Source of the DNA: Cohnella nanjingensis
GTDB lineage: Bacteria > Bacillota > Bacilli > Paenibacillales > Paenibacillaceae
DNA: 64,000 nt
Assembly (NCBI RefSeq): GCF_014212125.1
Contig: NZ_JACJVP010000005.1
Coordinates: forward strand, 1 to 64,000
Direction: 5' to 3'
Positions 17,209-25,791 of this stretch are shown here, piece after piece (position 1 is the stretch's first letter; every line of letters begins with the position of its first letter). The position numbers were made by a program, and so were the translations under genes. A model generated the notes under the pieces. The model was not told the origin of the DNA. It saw only the letters and a list, made by a program, of their open reading frames with translations, and made no database searches.

Positions 17209-17566
17209 TCTCCATGCGTACCGACACCAGGCGATCGTCGGACGGGCGGAACCTCACGACGACGCGGACGCCGAATTCGCGGTTTCCTTGCCGCAGCCAT
17301 AGCTTGAACGTCTCTTCGGACAACGCGGCGCTAATATCCTGCCGGCCAATGTGTAAATAGTCGACGATGGACGCGCTCGGATATTTGGCCTTCGTCTCCT
17401 GAACGGCAATGAGGCCCCATTTGGCATAGGCGGGGGCTGCCGGGGCGTAGGCGGCGGCAGCGTGAACCGCGGCGGACGCGTGCCCGGGCGCAAGTGCGAA
17501 CCAAGACGCCCAGGCGACTGCGTACAGCGTCCGTATCGCGAGCGCTTGTTTTCCTCTCGGCATCAA
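17195..17566 (-). CDS. DUF3889-like small secreted protein
   Basis: A 123-residue protein with a signal peptide (about 1-33, ending ASAAVHAAA), a short Ala/Pro linker and a conserved C-terminal domain of about 70 residues. The pattern KWGLIAVQETKAKYPSASIV followed by DYLHIGRQ matches Bacillus YqzG-type proteins (DUF3889) as I remember them. Function unknown; exported and probably small and monomeric. The last codons are also the first arm of the terminator. Confidence 0.75.
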   Translation of the reverse strand: MMPRGKQALAIRTLYAVAWASWFALAPGHASAAVHAAAAYAPAAPAYAKWGLIAVQETKAKYPSASIVDYLHIGRQDISAALSEETFKLWLRQGNREFGVRVVVRFRPSDDRLVSVRMEKTSS

Positions 17567-17698
17567 ATACGCTCCTCAACTGGCTCAGATCGAATTCGAC
17601 CTTAGCATATCCATACCGCCGGCCAGGCTATCGGGCGACTTGTCGGCGGGAACTGGGCCGGCGGCCCGAGGGCTTGGCATGGCGAGCGGTCATAGGAT

Positions 17699-19426
17699 CT
17701 ACTTGACCCGAAAGGCCGCATACGTCGAAGGCTGCAGCCGCACCTCGTACAGCGAGGCGCCGTCCCGCTCGCTCTCGGCCAGCTTCGTGGCGCGGGCCGC
17801 GGCGGTCAGTCCCGTCAGCTCGCGGCCATGCGGAATGAGGATGCGCCACTTCTGCGGCTGAGGCGCGAAGTTCTCCAGCACGAAAGCGCCGTTGTCGTAG
17901 GCGAACAACCCGGCGTTCGCGGGCCCCTCGACCCGATAGTCGAGCTGCCGCGCCGTGAATAGGCCGCGCAGCGCGGTGACGACCGGCTCCGGCAGCTTCC
18001 ATAGATCCGCGTAGTGGTCCGGGATGACGAGCGTGTGGATCTTGCCTTTCCCGTAGTTGTCGTACATGAGGATCGGAATGTTGTTGTGCCCGTTCAAGGC
18101 GACGATCGACTGCCAGGTGCCGTTCGTGCTGTAGTCGAAGATCGGATACGACAGCGGCGGCCCGGCCAGGGCGAATTCGTCGAAGGTGCAGCTGTTCGTG
18201 TTCAGCGCGAATTGTTGGACGGCCATCCGCTTGCCGGTAGGCCGCATCGTAGTGAACGCCTCGACGCCATGGCCGGTCATGCGCTTCACGAACCCGGACG
18301 TCATGACGATCTGGCCGCCCGCCTGCAGGAACGACTTCATCTTGTCGATGATGTCCCCGTCCCTGGCCACGTTCTGCGTGATGAGCAGCGGCGCGGCGGG
18401 GTGGGCCGGAAAGTGCGGCGTCAGCTCCATCGGGATGCCGAGCATGCCGAGATAGTCGTATAGATGGTCCTCGCCTTTCGCGTGATGCGGTTCGTACACC
18501 GTCACCCCGACGGGATGGCCCAGCTCGCCGGCCAGCCGGTCCAGCTTATCCAGCTGGAAGCCGAGCGCAGGGATATAGTAGCTGTCCCGCAGCAGCGAGT
18601 AGCAGAACAGCGTCAGTTCCTTGGCCTTGCCGAAGACGGTCAGGTACGCCTGCTCCAGGTAATAGTCGACATAGGTGCAATCGAGGCTGTCGAACCAGCC
18701 GCCCCCGTTGCGGCCGGGCGCTAGATTGTCCATCCATCGGAGCAGCGAGTAAGAGGCATAGCGCGGAATGTGCTGCTGGCTGATCGCAGGATCGCGCGTC
18801 TCCGTGCCGGTATAGAGCCCGTCGAACAGGCGCGGCTGCGTCTCGGTATTGTAGCCGGACGCTTGGTAGGCTTCGTTCCAGTTCGGATACTTGATGATCA
18901 TGCGGGACTTCGGATTGACGGCGCGGGCCGGCTTCAGGATCAGATGCTCGGACACCTCCGTCATGAGCTCCAGTCGGAATTCCTCCCAGCTGCGGTCGCC
19001 CTTGCGCGCGAGGCAGTCGTCGCAGCCGCAGTTCGTGAAGAAGAAGTCGTCGAAAAGGACCTCGTCGAACACGGCGGCGGCATTCTCCACGGCTTCGCGG
19101 AATTTCGCTCTCGAAGCTTCGTCGGTATAGCAGATGCCGCCGAACAGCCGCTCAAAGCCGGGCCGGTAGGCGGCCCCCAGCGTCGGCGTGATGCCGCCCG
19201 CGACTTCGATGCCGCGCGCCTCGAAGAACGCCTTCAGCTCGCGCAGCCGCTCCCTGCTCAGGCTCTTGTCGCCGCGGTGATTTTCCAAGTAGACCTTCGA
19301 CAGCTTCAGGTTCCGCTGGAAAAAGTCGACGTCCTTCGCGATCTCCTCCAGGCTCTTGTCCAGGCAGCCGGCCGTGCAATAGATCGCCAGCTTGAAATGC
19401 TCGTACGCTTGTTGGGCTTGTGCCAT
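17699..19426 (-). CDS. Putative glycoside-hydrolase-like protein, family not recognised
   Basis: A 575-residue cytoplasmic protein without a signal peptide. The first 340 residues look like a TIM barrel: KVYLENHRG, FEARGIEVAGGITPT, a clustered acidic strand EVLFDDFFFTNCGCDDC, and RMIIKYPNWNEAY. Then comes a Rossmann-like region (LLITQNVARDGDIIDKMKSF, LQAGGQIVMTSGFV) resembling the trimerisation-type domains of some beta-galactosidases, and a C-terminal beta-domain. CGCDDC might bind a metal. The divergent AraC regulator supports a sugar-related role. The start ATG 19426 follows GGAGGG. Enzymatic activity is inference. Confidence 0.65.
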   Translation of the reverse strand: MAQAQQAYEHFKLAIYCTAGCLDKSLEEIAKDVDFFQRNLKLSKVYLENHRGDKSLSRERLRELKAFFEARGIEVAGGITPTLGAAYRPGFERLFGGICYTDEASRAKFREAVENAAAVFDEVLFDDFFFTNCGCDDCLARKGDRSWEEFRLELMTEVSEHLILKPARAVNPKSRMIIKYPNWNEAYQASGYNTETQPRLFDGLYTGTETRDPAISQQHIPRYASYSLLRWMDNLAPGRNGGGWFDSLDCTYVDYYLEQAYLTVFGKAKELTLFCYSLLRDSYYIPALGFQLDKLDRLAGELGHPVGVTVYEPHHAKGEDHLYDYLGMLGIPMELTPHFPAHPAAPLLITQNVARDGDIIDKMKSFLQAGGQIVMTSGFVKRMTGHGVEAFTTMRPTGKRMAVQQFALNTNSCTFDEFALAGPPLSYPIFDYSTNGTWQSIVALNGHNNIPILMYDNYGKGKIHTLVIPDHYADLWKLPEPVVTALRGLFTARQLDYRVEGPANAGLFAYDNGAFVLENFAPQPQKWRILIPHGRELTGLTAAARATKLAESERDGASLYEVRLQPSTYAAFRVK

Positions 19427-19563
19427 GTCGTCCCTCCATCGGGTCTATTTACGACTGATTATAGGTGCTATACTGGGGAGGAAGTTATGCGCTTTCAACC
19501 AAAACTATCAAATTTGCAACTTGCGCAAAGCGCGCTGATCCGCAAACGAGAGGGGGCGGGCCG

Positions 19564-20652
19564 ATGTCCGTGCTGCACTTCGACGCGCTGCCGCTGCCGC
19601 ACTTCATCCATTGCGGCTACAGCCTCGCCGGACCCGGCCGCAAGCATCCCGAGCGATCGTCGGTCGGGGAATTCGACCTGCTCGTCGTCAAGCAGGGCTG
19701 CCTCTACGTCGGCGAGGAAGACCGGCACTACGACGTGGCGGAAGGGCACGCCCTCATCCTGCGTCCCGACCTGCACCACTACCCGACCGGGGGCACGCGC
19801 GAGCTGACGGCGTCGTACTGGCTTCACTTTCATACGGCCGGCGCGTGGCGCGCGGAGCCCGGCGAATCGGACGCGTCCGCCGAGACCCCATCCGTCGCGG
19901 CGGACGAACCGGACGGCGGGGAAGGCTGCACGTGCGGCACGAAAGGCGAAGAGGCCGGCGTCTTAGCGGCATTGAACGCCGGACGGAGCGAAGCTGCGGG
20001 CAACGTCCCTGACGAAGACGGGCTTGATCCCCCGGACGTAGAGGGCGGCGGGGCGCTGCATACGGGCCAAGAGGAGGGAGGACGGGGATCGGAGCATTCG
20101 GCGGTCTGGACCGGACGTTCCTTCCGGATGGCGGCGTTCGGCATCCGGCTGCCGCAGTTCACTCGTTTGGCCGAGCCGGCCAAGGTGTACGACGCGCTGC
20201 AGCAGCTCACGGCGCTGGAGTCGAACTCGCACTTGGACGCGGTCCGCTGGAAGCAGCAGCGGCTCTTCCAGGACGTGCTGGGTTTGCTCGCCGAGTCGCT
20301 CGACGCCCAGCGTCCCAAGCCGGGAGAGGACGTCGCGGACCGGGCGGCCTCCTATCTGCGGCTGAATTACAGGGAGCCGGTGACGGCGGCGGAGCTGGGA
20401 GAGGCGCTTCGTTTCCACCCGGTATATGTGGCGCGCTGCATGCGGCAGCGGTTCGGCTGCTCGCCCATGGAGTATCTGATGCGCTACCGGCTCGAACAGG
20501 CCAAGCGGCTGCTGCTGCAGACCGATCTGCCGGTACACCTCGTGGCGCGCGAGACCGGCTTCCAGCAGGCGGCGTACTTCACCTCCTGCTTCCGCAAGCT
20601 CGAGGGACTGACGCCGCGGGATTACCGGATGATTTTCCATAAGAAGGGTTGA
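19564..20652 (+). CDS. AraC-family transcriptional regulator with acidic insert
   Basis: A 362-residue regulator from ATG 19564. Residues about 35-80 form a cupin-like sensing domain (EFDLLVVKQGCLYVGEEDRH, then HALILRPDLHHY). The C-terminus has the double helix-turn-helix of AraC/XylS proteins (VTAAELGEALRFHPVYVARC, then LPVHLVARETGF and FRKLEGLTPRDYR). Between them, about residues 98-178, is a Glu/Asp/Gly-rich stretch with a CTCGT motif that interrupts the cupin domain and is absent from usual family members of about 280-300 residues. Divergent from the putative glycosidase gene, which it probably controls. Confidence 0.88.
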   Translation: MSVLHFDALPLPHFIHCGYSLAGPGRKHPERSSVGEFDLLVVKQGCLYVGEEDRHYDVAEGHALILRPDLHHYPTGGTRELTASYWLHFHTAGAWRAEPGESDASAETPSVAADEPDGGEGCTCGTKGEEAGVLAALNAGRSEAAGNVPDEDGLDPPDVEGGGALHTGQEEGGRGSEHSAVWTGRSFRMAAFGIRLPQFTRLAEPAKVYDALQQLTALESNSHLDAVRWKQQRLFQDVLGLLAESLDAQRPKPGEDVADRAASYLRLNYREPVTAAELGEALRFHPVYVARCMRQRFGCSPMEYLMRYRLEQAKRLLLQTDLPVHLVARETGFQQAAYFTSCFRKLEGLTPRDYRMIFHKKG

Positions 20653-20670
20653 CCGAATTCGACTTGCGCT

Positions 20671-20700
20671 TTGACAAGGCGAGCGGCATATCGGTACACT
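20671..20700 (+). promoter_or_regulatory. Promoter of the DUF3900 gene
   Basis: TTGACA (20671-20676) and TACACT (20695-20700) with an 18-bp spacer. The transcript would carry a leader of about 145 nt that contains the structured element at 20718-20816. Confidence 0.6.
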
Positions 20701-20717
20701 CGGATGAGAGATTTTTT

Positions 20718-20816
20718 GACGGATCAGAAAGTATAAGTTCCACCTATCCTTCTCTGATCCGTCTCCGATAAAAACGTGTCACCCTCTAAAGAGGACGGCA
20801 AATCCGTTTTTACTTG
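20718..20816 (+). repeat. Dispersed structured element, copy A (in 5' leader)
   Basis: A perfect 11-bp inverted repeat GACGGATCAGA (20718-20728) / TCTGATCCGTC (20753-20763), then AAAAACG..CGTTTTT enclosing the hairpin CCTCT-AA-AGAGG. The second part (AAAACGT, then GACGGCAAA, then CGTTTTTACT) recurs at 22497-22580, 22633-22682 and 23311-23360. Here it lies inside the leader of the downstream gene. Confidence 0.7.
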
Positions 20817-20850
20817 AAGAGACGAACAGAACGGGGAGCAGGAGCGCGCG

Positions 20851-22182
20851 ATGAAATTTGCCATTCAGAATTTGTCCTTCTTCGTCATCCAAACCGACGG
20901 CGGCAAGGAGACGGACGCGACCAGACGGTACAAACACTACAAGACGCTGGATCACTACGACTACGAGGACAGCGAGATCAAGTCGTTCCTCGACGAGGAA
21001 TTCTCCCGGATCGGCAAGCGGAAGGCCGACGTGCACGCGGATTCGGAGAACGCGCCGACGAAGATCGGCCGGTTCATCGTGGAGCCGGGACAGGATCTCG
21101 AGAGCAATCCGAACTACAACCTGTTCCAGCGGCTGCGGGCGGCGGGCACCAAGGAGCAGTTCCACTATGCCTGCGACGACCTGCTGCGGGCCTATATGGA
21201 CACGAGCGCGGTGCGGGGCGGGGCGTTCATCGTCGCGCTCGGCAAGATGAACGAGCTGTTCGACGATCCGTTCGTGTTCGTGTTGAAGTGCGACTTCGAA
21301 TCGAAGATCGCGCGCATCTCGGACGAGAAGAGCCTGATCTCCAAGGTCGACATGGCGATCAGCGCCCGCAACATCAAGTCCATCCAGTATCCGCACATGC
21401 CCGAGGAGGGGATGCTCGAGCCTTGGGAGCTGAAGATCCACCAGGCTTCGCACGCGCGGTATTTCGAGGACTTTCTGAAGTACGTCTCTTATGAGAAATC
21501 CAAGCCCGAGATTCTGAACGAGCAGGTGCTCGGTCTCGTGCAGGAATATATGGAGCGCAAGTGGCAGGACCCGGACGCCGGCGCCTCGCTCGCGCCAGCG
21601 CCGGCCGCGCCGGCCTACGGCGAAGAGCCCGGCGGCTACGCCGACGCGGGAGCGGGGGCTTACGGTTCGGGCGGCGGCTATGAGGACGCGCCCGCGCGTC
21701 TGCAGTCGGCCTACGACGTCTACGAGGACGGCGAGCCGGACGGACAGGCGCCGGCCTACGAGACGACGCGGGCCGAGCGGGAGAGCGCCCCGGGCTCGCA
21801 GAACTACGGGTACAGTCCCTACAGCGGCGGCCACCCCGGCTACGCGCAGGAGGCGCGGCAGCTCGAAGTATGGGCGGCCGGAGACAAGCGCCAGCTGCAG
21901 GAGAAATGGACGCACGACGATGTCATGGAGGCGACGGCGCGCATCGTCGAGCACCAGCCGGATCTGGACCTCAAGTTCAAGATCGACGACCTCGCCGTCC
22001 GCGGCAAGATGACCGACTACGGCGACAGCGTCCACATCGCGCGCATGAACGGGCGGTACGTCGTCCTGATCGAAGGGGATTCGTTCCAGTTCGAGAAGGG
22101 GATGTCGCCGGTCGAGCTGCTGCATCCCGAGGACATCGAAGAAGTGCTGGCACGCATGCGGAACCGCACGGCAAGGCACTGA
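20851..22182 (+). CDS. DUF3900-like protein
   Basis: A 443-residue cytoplasmic protein. The N-terminal half (FAIQNLSFFVIQTDGG, RYKHYKTLD, then APTKIGRFIVEPGQ and KEQFHYACDDLLRAYM) matches the Bacillus/Paenibacillus DUF3900 family from memory, and the C-terminal 90 residues (EKWTHDDVMEATARIVEHQP, then DLAVRGKMTDYGDSVHIARM) form a second small domain of the DUF3898 type. A Gly/Ala/Tyr-rich low-complexity linker (about residues 245-340) joins them. Some features (nucleoid-associated-like length, FEDFLKYVSYE) recall NdpA/37-kDa proteins, but this is weak. Function unknown. Start ATG 20851 behind GGAGCAGGAG. The leader carries the structured element. Confidence 0.75.
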   Translation: MKFAIQNLSFFVIQTDGGKETDATRRYKHYKTLDHYDYEDSEIKSFLDEEFSRIGKRKADVHADSENAPTKIGRFIVEPGQDLESNPNYNLFQRLRAAGTKEQFHYACDDLLRAYMDTSAVRGGAFIVALGKMNELFDDPFVFVLKCDFESKIARISDEKSLISKVDMAISARNIKSIQYPHMPEEGMLEPWELKIHQASHARYFEDFLKYVSYEKSKPEILNEQVLGLVQEYMERKWQDPDAGASLAPAPAAPAYGEEPGGYADAGAGAYGSGGGYEDAPARLQSAYDVYEDGEPDGQAPAYETTRAERESAPGSQNYGYSPYSGGHPGYAQEARQLEVWAAGDKRQLQEKWTHDDVMEATARIVEHQPDLDLKFKIDDLAVRGKMTDYGDSVHIARMNGRYVVLIEGDSFQFEKGMSPVELLHPEDIEEVLARMRNRTARH

Positions 22183-22189
22183 CCGGCGC

Positions 22190-22335
22190 ATTTGCGTTGC
22201 GGACGACGGTCTGCCGAGGAGGTTTGCGTTGCGGACGACAGTCTGCCGAGGGAGGTTTGCGCTGCGGACGACGGTCTGCCGAGGGAGGTTTGCGTTACGG
22301 ACGACAGTCTTCCGAGGGAGGTTTGCGTTACGGTC
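22190..22335. repeat. 33-bp tandem repeat downstream of DUF3900 gene
   Basis: Four and a half copies of a unit containing TTTGCGTTGCGGACGAC, AGTCTGCCGAGGGAGG; the first copy is 32 bp, the others 33 bp. It begins directly after the DUF3900 stop codon. The unit length is again divisible by three. Confidence 0.85.
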
Positions 22336-22480
22336 GGATTGCGTGTCACGGGAGCGTCTGCGTTCTGTCTTGCTGTCTGTCGCGAACGGCGATAGCCATG
22401 TCCTATCCGCCATACTGAACAAGGGGCACAAGTGTAACTATAACCGTTGCATTTGTGCTTCTTGTTTGACGTTATCCTTT

Positions 22481-22580
22481 GTCTATACGTCTCCGCTCAA
22501 AACGTGTCGTCTCCGCTCAAAACGTGCAGCCTCCGCTCAAAACGTGCCGCCTCCCAGAAGACGGCAGTCGTTTTTTACTT
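22481..22580 (+). repeat. Dispersed structured element, copy B, with 20-bp triplication
   Basis: Core as in copy A, but the left arm is present three times in tandem (CTCCGCTCAAAACGTG plus four bases; 22491, 22511, 22531), ending in AGAAGACGGCAGTCGTTTTT and ACTTGG. Confidence 0.65.
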
Positions 22581-22597
22581 GGTCATACACCATAATG

Positions 22598-22682
22598 TAT
22601 GAAGTTATGCGTCTATCCATCACGTATGACCTCCGATCAAAACGTATCGTCGTCTGAGAAGACGCCAAAGCCGTTTTTACTG
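22598..22682 (+). repeat. Dispersed structured element, copy C
   Basis: GTATGAAGTTATGCGTCTAT, then ATCAAAACGTATCG, a hairpin CGTCT-GAGA-AGACG, and GCCGTTTTTACT. Same order of parts as copies A and D, but with a different, still complementary hairpin. Confidence 0.65.
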
Positions 22683-22740
22683 ATGGGAGCGGCTTCACGC
22701 CGGCCATCCTTGCGTCGGGAAAGCAATAGCAATATCTTGC

Positions 22741-22925
22741 AAAAATACAACTTTTTTTGCTCATTTTGGCGTCAAAGAGGAAAAAGCTTGTAAACGTACA
22801 ACTTATTTGAGCCAAAATCACCGAACGAGCGAAAATAGGCCGAATAAGTGGTACTATTGCAACTTATTCTTGTTTGGACGACGTAAGCGGCGAGAAAAGT
22901 GGTACATTTACAACTTTTTTAGTCT
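22741..22925. repeat. AT-rich degenerate array A8, 51/61/51-bp spacing
   Basis: The motif ACAACTT (once GCAACTT) occurs at 22747, 22798, 22859 and 22910. Two of the three steps are 51 bp, one is 61 bp. Flanking words such as AAGTGGTAC and GCGAAAA also recur. The composition is far more AT-rich than the surroundings. Confidence 0.6.
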
Positions 22926-22949
22926 GGTGGCTGCTGAAGGCCATTATTT

Positions 22950-23253
22950 GTTATGCACGCCTAGCTGTTTCAGAGCGCTGTTCGTGCTGGTATCCTGCGT
23001 CGGCCTCGTCGGCGCGCCGAGCTTCTCGCTGGCCATGCGCGGCCAGGGCCGCGCGGCGGGCAGCGCCTCCGCGCTGCTCGGCGTCCTGTCGTTCATCGCG
23101 GGCGGCCTCGTCGCTCCGCTCGTCGGCATCGCGGGCAACGGCACGGCCGTGCCGATGGGGATCGTCATCGCGGCGGCGGATGTCGGAGCGGTGCCCGTCT
23201 ATGCGTGCATGGTCGGGAAGCACGGCCGCGGCGCGAAGAACACGGCAGCCTAA
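22950..23253 (+). pseudogene. Truncated Bcr/CflA-type drug efflux transporter (C-terminal fragment)
   Basis: About 90 residues remain, from ALFVLVSCVGLVGAPSF through GQGRAAGSASALLGVLSFI to the stop. This matches the last two to three helices of Bcr/CflA MFS multidrug transporters, where the QGRxAGSASALLG loop is characteristic. No upstream part of the transporter (about 300 residues) is present; instead the sequence passes into the AT-rich array A8 and the dispersed elements. It is therefore a remnant, not a working gene. A frame can be read from 22807, but the first 50 codons are repeat sequence. Confidence 0.75.
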
Positions 23254-23268
23254 TCTTGGTCATCCAGC

Positions 23269-23360
23269 AAGTATAAGTTTATGCCTATGCATTTCTGTAT
23301 GACCGTCGATAAAAACGTGTTGTCCGCTTCCTAGAAGATGGCAAACCCGTTTTTACTTGG
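23269..23360 (+). repeat. Dispersed structured element, copy D
   Basis: AAGTATAAGTTTATGCCTAT, CTGTATGACCGTC, GATAAAAACGTG, a hairpin CTTC-CTA-GAAG and GGCAAACCCGTTTTTACTTG. It lies 16 bp after the transporter fragment and about 100 bp before the hydrolase gene. Confidence 0.7.
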
Positions 23361-23464
23361 GGTTAGAAGTCGCACCCTCCGAAGCGGTATAATCATAACG
23401 TAGATTCAATCGGCGCTTCGGATGACATGAGGTGGCAGACTAACTCGGACGGAAGGCGACAGCG

Positions 23465-25732
23465 ATGGAGATGCAATACGAACCGGCGAGCCGGCTTGCA
23501 GTGCCGCGCCGTCCCCGGCTCGGCCGGCTGATCGTCTATGATCGGGGCGGCTGGGGCGCCGCGGGCGCCGGCAGCTGGGTCGCGAGCTGCGCGGCTGCCG
23601 TCGTAGGCATGCTGGGGGTGCCGACGGGTCTGGGCCGGACGTTCGACGTGCTGTCCGCCGTCGCGCTCGCCACGGCGGGGTACGCGATCTCGTCCCTGAT
23701 CGTAGCCTGGCTGCTCGGCCTGCTCCGGCGTCCGCTTCCCGGCGCTGCGATCGGCGGCTTGCTCTATACGGCGATTTTGGTGTTCTTTATCCTTTTTCTC
23801 AACGATCTGGGCGTTCCTTTCTCGCTCTTGTTCGCGGCCGGCTATACGGCCTTCGGCGCAGGGGCGGGCTTCTTCGCGCGGGCGATCGGCAGCCGCCGGA
23901 CCGGGAGGCGCGCCAAGCTGGCCGCCGCGGCGGCGCTTGCCCTCATGGTCGCGGCCACCGCTTATGCGATCGTCGTCCCCGATCGGGAGGATGGCCCGGC
24001 TGCGCCGGATGGCGTCGGCTTGCCCGCGGGCGCGGCCGTCGTCCCGGATCCTTCGGTTCCGGGGAGCCATGCTTATACGGCGTTTACGTATGGGAGCGGC
24101 GCGGACCGGCAAAGGAAGGCGTTCGGCAGCGGCGCGGCGCTGCGTTCCGAATCGGTCGATGCGTCGGCCTATATTCCGAGCTGGCCGCTGCTGCGGCGCT
24201 GGTTCTGGGGCTTCGACGCGCACGCGCTGCCGCTGAACGGCAGAGTATGGATGCCGGAAGGGGAGGGCCCGTTCCCGCTCGTGCTCATGGTGCACGGCAA
24301 TCACGTGATGGAGGATTTCTCGGACGAGGGGTACGGTTATCTGGGCGAGCAGCTCGCGAGCCGAGGCATCATCGCCATATCCGTGGACGAGAACTTTCTG
24401 AACTATTCGGCCTGGTCGGGCATCCCCGCGCAGGATATGAAGGTCCGCGCCTGGCTGCTGCTTTGCCATATTCGTCAGCTTCAGACCTTCGCGGCGGCGC
24501 CGGACTCGCCGTTCTACGGCAAGGTCGACTTCGCGCGTCTCGCGCTGCTCGGCCATTCCCGCGGCGGGCAAGCGGTCGCGATGGCGGCCGACGCCGACCG
24601 CTGGTTCTCGGAGGCGCCGGGCCTGCCGGAGGCGGGCAGCTACCGGATCCGTTCGGTCGTCGCTTTGGCGCCTACGGACACGGTCGTGGACGGCGCGCAG
24701 GCCGAGCTGCGGGACACCTCCTACCTGACGCTCCAAGGCGCGAGCGACGCGGACGTGAACAATTTCTACGGGGATAGGCAATATGTGCGCACAACCTTCA
24801 CCGGCGCGGAGCCGGGGGCGTTCAAGGCTTCGCTCTATATCGCGGACGCCAATCACGGCCAGTTCAATACGGGCTGGGGAGACGAGGACGCGACGCTGCC
24901 GGCCAGCTTGTTCCTCCGCAAGCCGAACCTAAGCGCCACTGCGCAGGAGCGGATCGCCAAAGCATACGTATCCGCGTTCTTCGAAGATACGCTGCTCGGG
25001 AACGCCGCGTACGCGGACCTGTTCCGCGATTATCGCGCGGGACGCGGCTTCTTGCCGGTCACCCGGTATTATAACCGCTACGAGGATGCCGGATTCAACG
25101 CGATCGCGCGGTTCGACGAAGCGCTCAGCGCCGACCGGCCGTCCGCGGCGGTCACGGCGGACGCCGAAGGCTTCGAGCGATGGGAGCTGACGGAAGCGCT
25201 GGATCGGCAGCGGGAGGGCAAAGGGACGAAGGGAACCGCGTTGAAGTGGTCCGAGGAAGGCGGGACTTACGCGATCGAGGCCGCTCCCGACGCTTCGGTC
25301 CTTGACATTCCGGGTTTGGCGGAAGCGGACGGCGCGGAACTCGTCTTCTCCATGGCCGACCTGTCGCGCGATCTCTCCGAGTCGGAAGACCTCGAATCGG
25401 CGCCGCTCGACCTGGACATCGCGCTGGAGGACGGCAACGGCGTAGAGGTCACCCTGCCGTTAGACGCGTTTATGCAGCCCGAACCGCTGCCGGAGACGAA
25501 TTATACATGGCTCGCCTGGCTGGAAGAGGAGATGGAGGAGGGCAAATACGCGGAACCCGTCGAGCCCGTCTTCCAGACGTATGCGCTGCCGCTGGAGGCC
25601 TTTCAGGCCGCCGATCCGCAGTTTTCGCCGGACTCGCTCCGCAAGATCGCTTTTCTCTTTCGGGGCGGACCCGGCAAGGCGATGCTGGCCGATATCGGGA
25701 TCGGGAACGCGGCGCGTGAAGATCGGTCTTAG
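23465..25732 (+). CDS. Membrane-anchored alpha/beta hydrolase
   Basis: A 755-residue protein. Five or so hydrophobic helices fill residues about 30-175; the rest should be outside the cell. The catalytic domain shows FPLVLMVHGNHVMEDFSDEG (oxyanion region) and the nucleophile elbow LLGHSRGGQA (Ser near 365), then VVALAPTDT and a late ANHGQFNTGWGD likely to hold the catalytic His. The C-terminal 200 residues are a beta-rich, acidic domain of unknown role. The layout recalls secreted PAF-acetylhydrolase/chlorophyllase-like alpha/beta hydrolases. Substrate unknown. Start ATG 23465; the two Met codons near the start do not change the picture. Confidence 0.8.
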   Translation: MEMQYEPASRLAVPRRPRLGRLIVYDRGGWGAAGAGSWVASCAAAVVGMLGVPTGLGRTFDVLSAVALATAGYAISSLIVAWLLGLLRRPLPGAAIGGLLYTAILVFFILFLNDLGVPFSLLFAAGYTAFGAGAGFFARAIGSRRTGRRAKLAAAAALALMVAATAYAIVVPDREDGPAAPDGVGLPAGAAVVPDPSVPGSHAYTAFTYGSGADRQRKAFGSGAALRSESVDASAYIPSWPLLRRWFWGFDAHALPLNGRVWMPEGEGPFPLVLMVHGNHVMEDFSDEGYGYLGEQLASRGIIAISVDENFLNYSAWSGIPAQDMKVRAWLLLCHIRQLQTFAAAPDSPFYGKVDFARLALLGHSRGGQAVAMAADADRWFSEAPGLPEAGSYRIRSVVALAPTDTVVDGAQAELRDTSYLTLQGASDADVNNFYGDRQYVRTTFTGAEPGAFKASLYIADANHGQFNTGWGDEDATLPASLFLRKPNLSATAQERIAKAYVSAFFEDTLLGNAAYADLFRDYRAGRGFLPVTRYYNRYEDAGFNAIARFDEALSADRPSAAVTADAEGFERWELTEALDRQREGKGTKGTALKWSEEGGTYAIEAAPDASVLDIPGLAEADGAELVFSMADLSRDLSESEDLESAPLDLDIALEDGNGVEVTLPLDAFMQPEPLPETNYTWLAWLEEEMEEGKYAEPVEPVFQTYALPLEAFQAADPQFSPDSLRKIAFLFRGGPGKAMLADIGIGNAAREDRS

Positions 25733-25791
25733 CACGCGCTAGCTATTCGAGGCTCTCGGCAGGGGTCCCGATTCGATCTGTAATTAGATGG

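Noticed and set aside
16795-17307. 170-codon plus-strand open frame
   Set aside because: Cys/Arg-rich without a domain, and its end runs antisense into the DUF3889 gene and its terminator.
20779-22431. 550-codon minus-strand open frame opposite the DUF3900 gene
   Set aside because: It begins in the 33-bp repeat and lies antisense to a gene with a promoter, ribosome site and family match.
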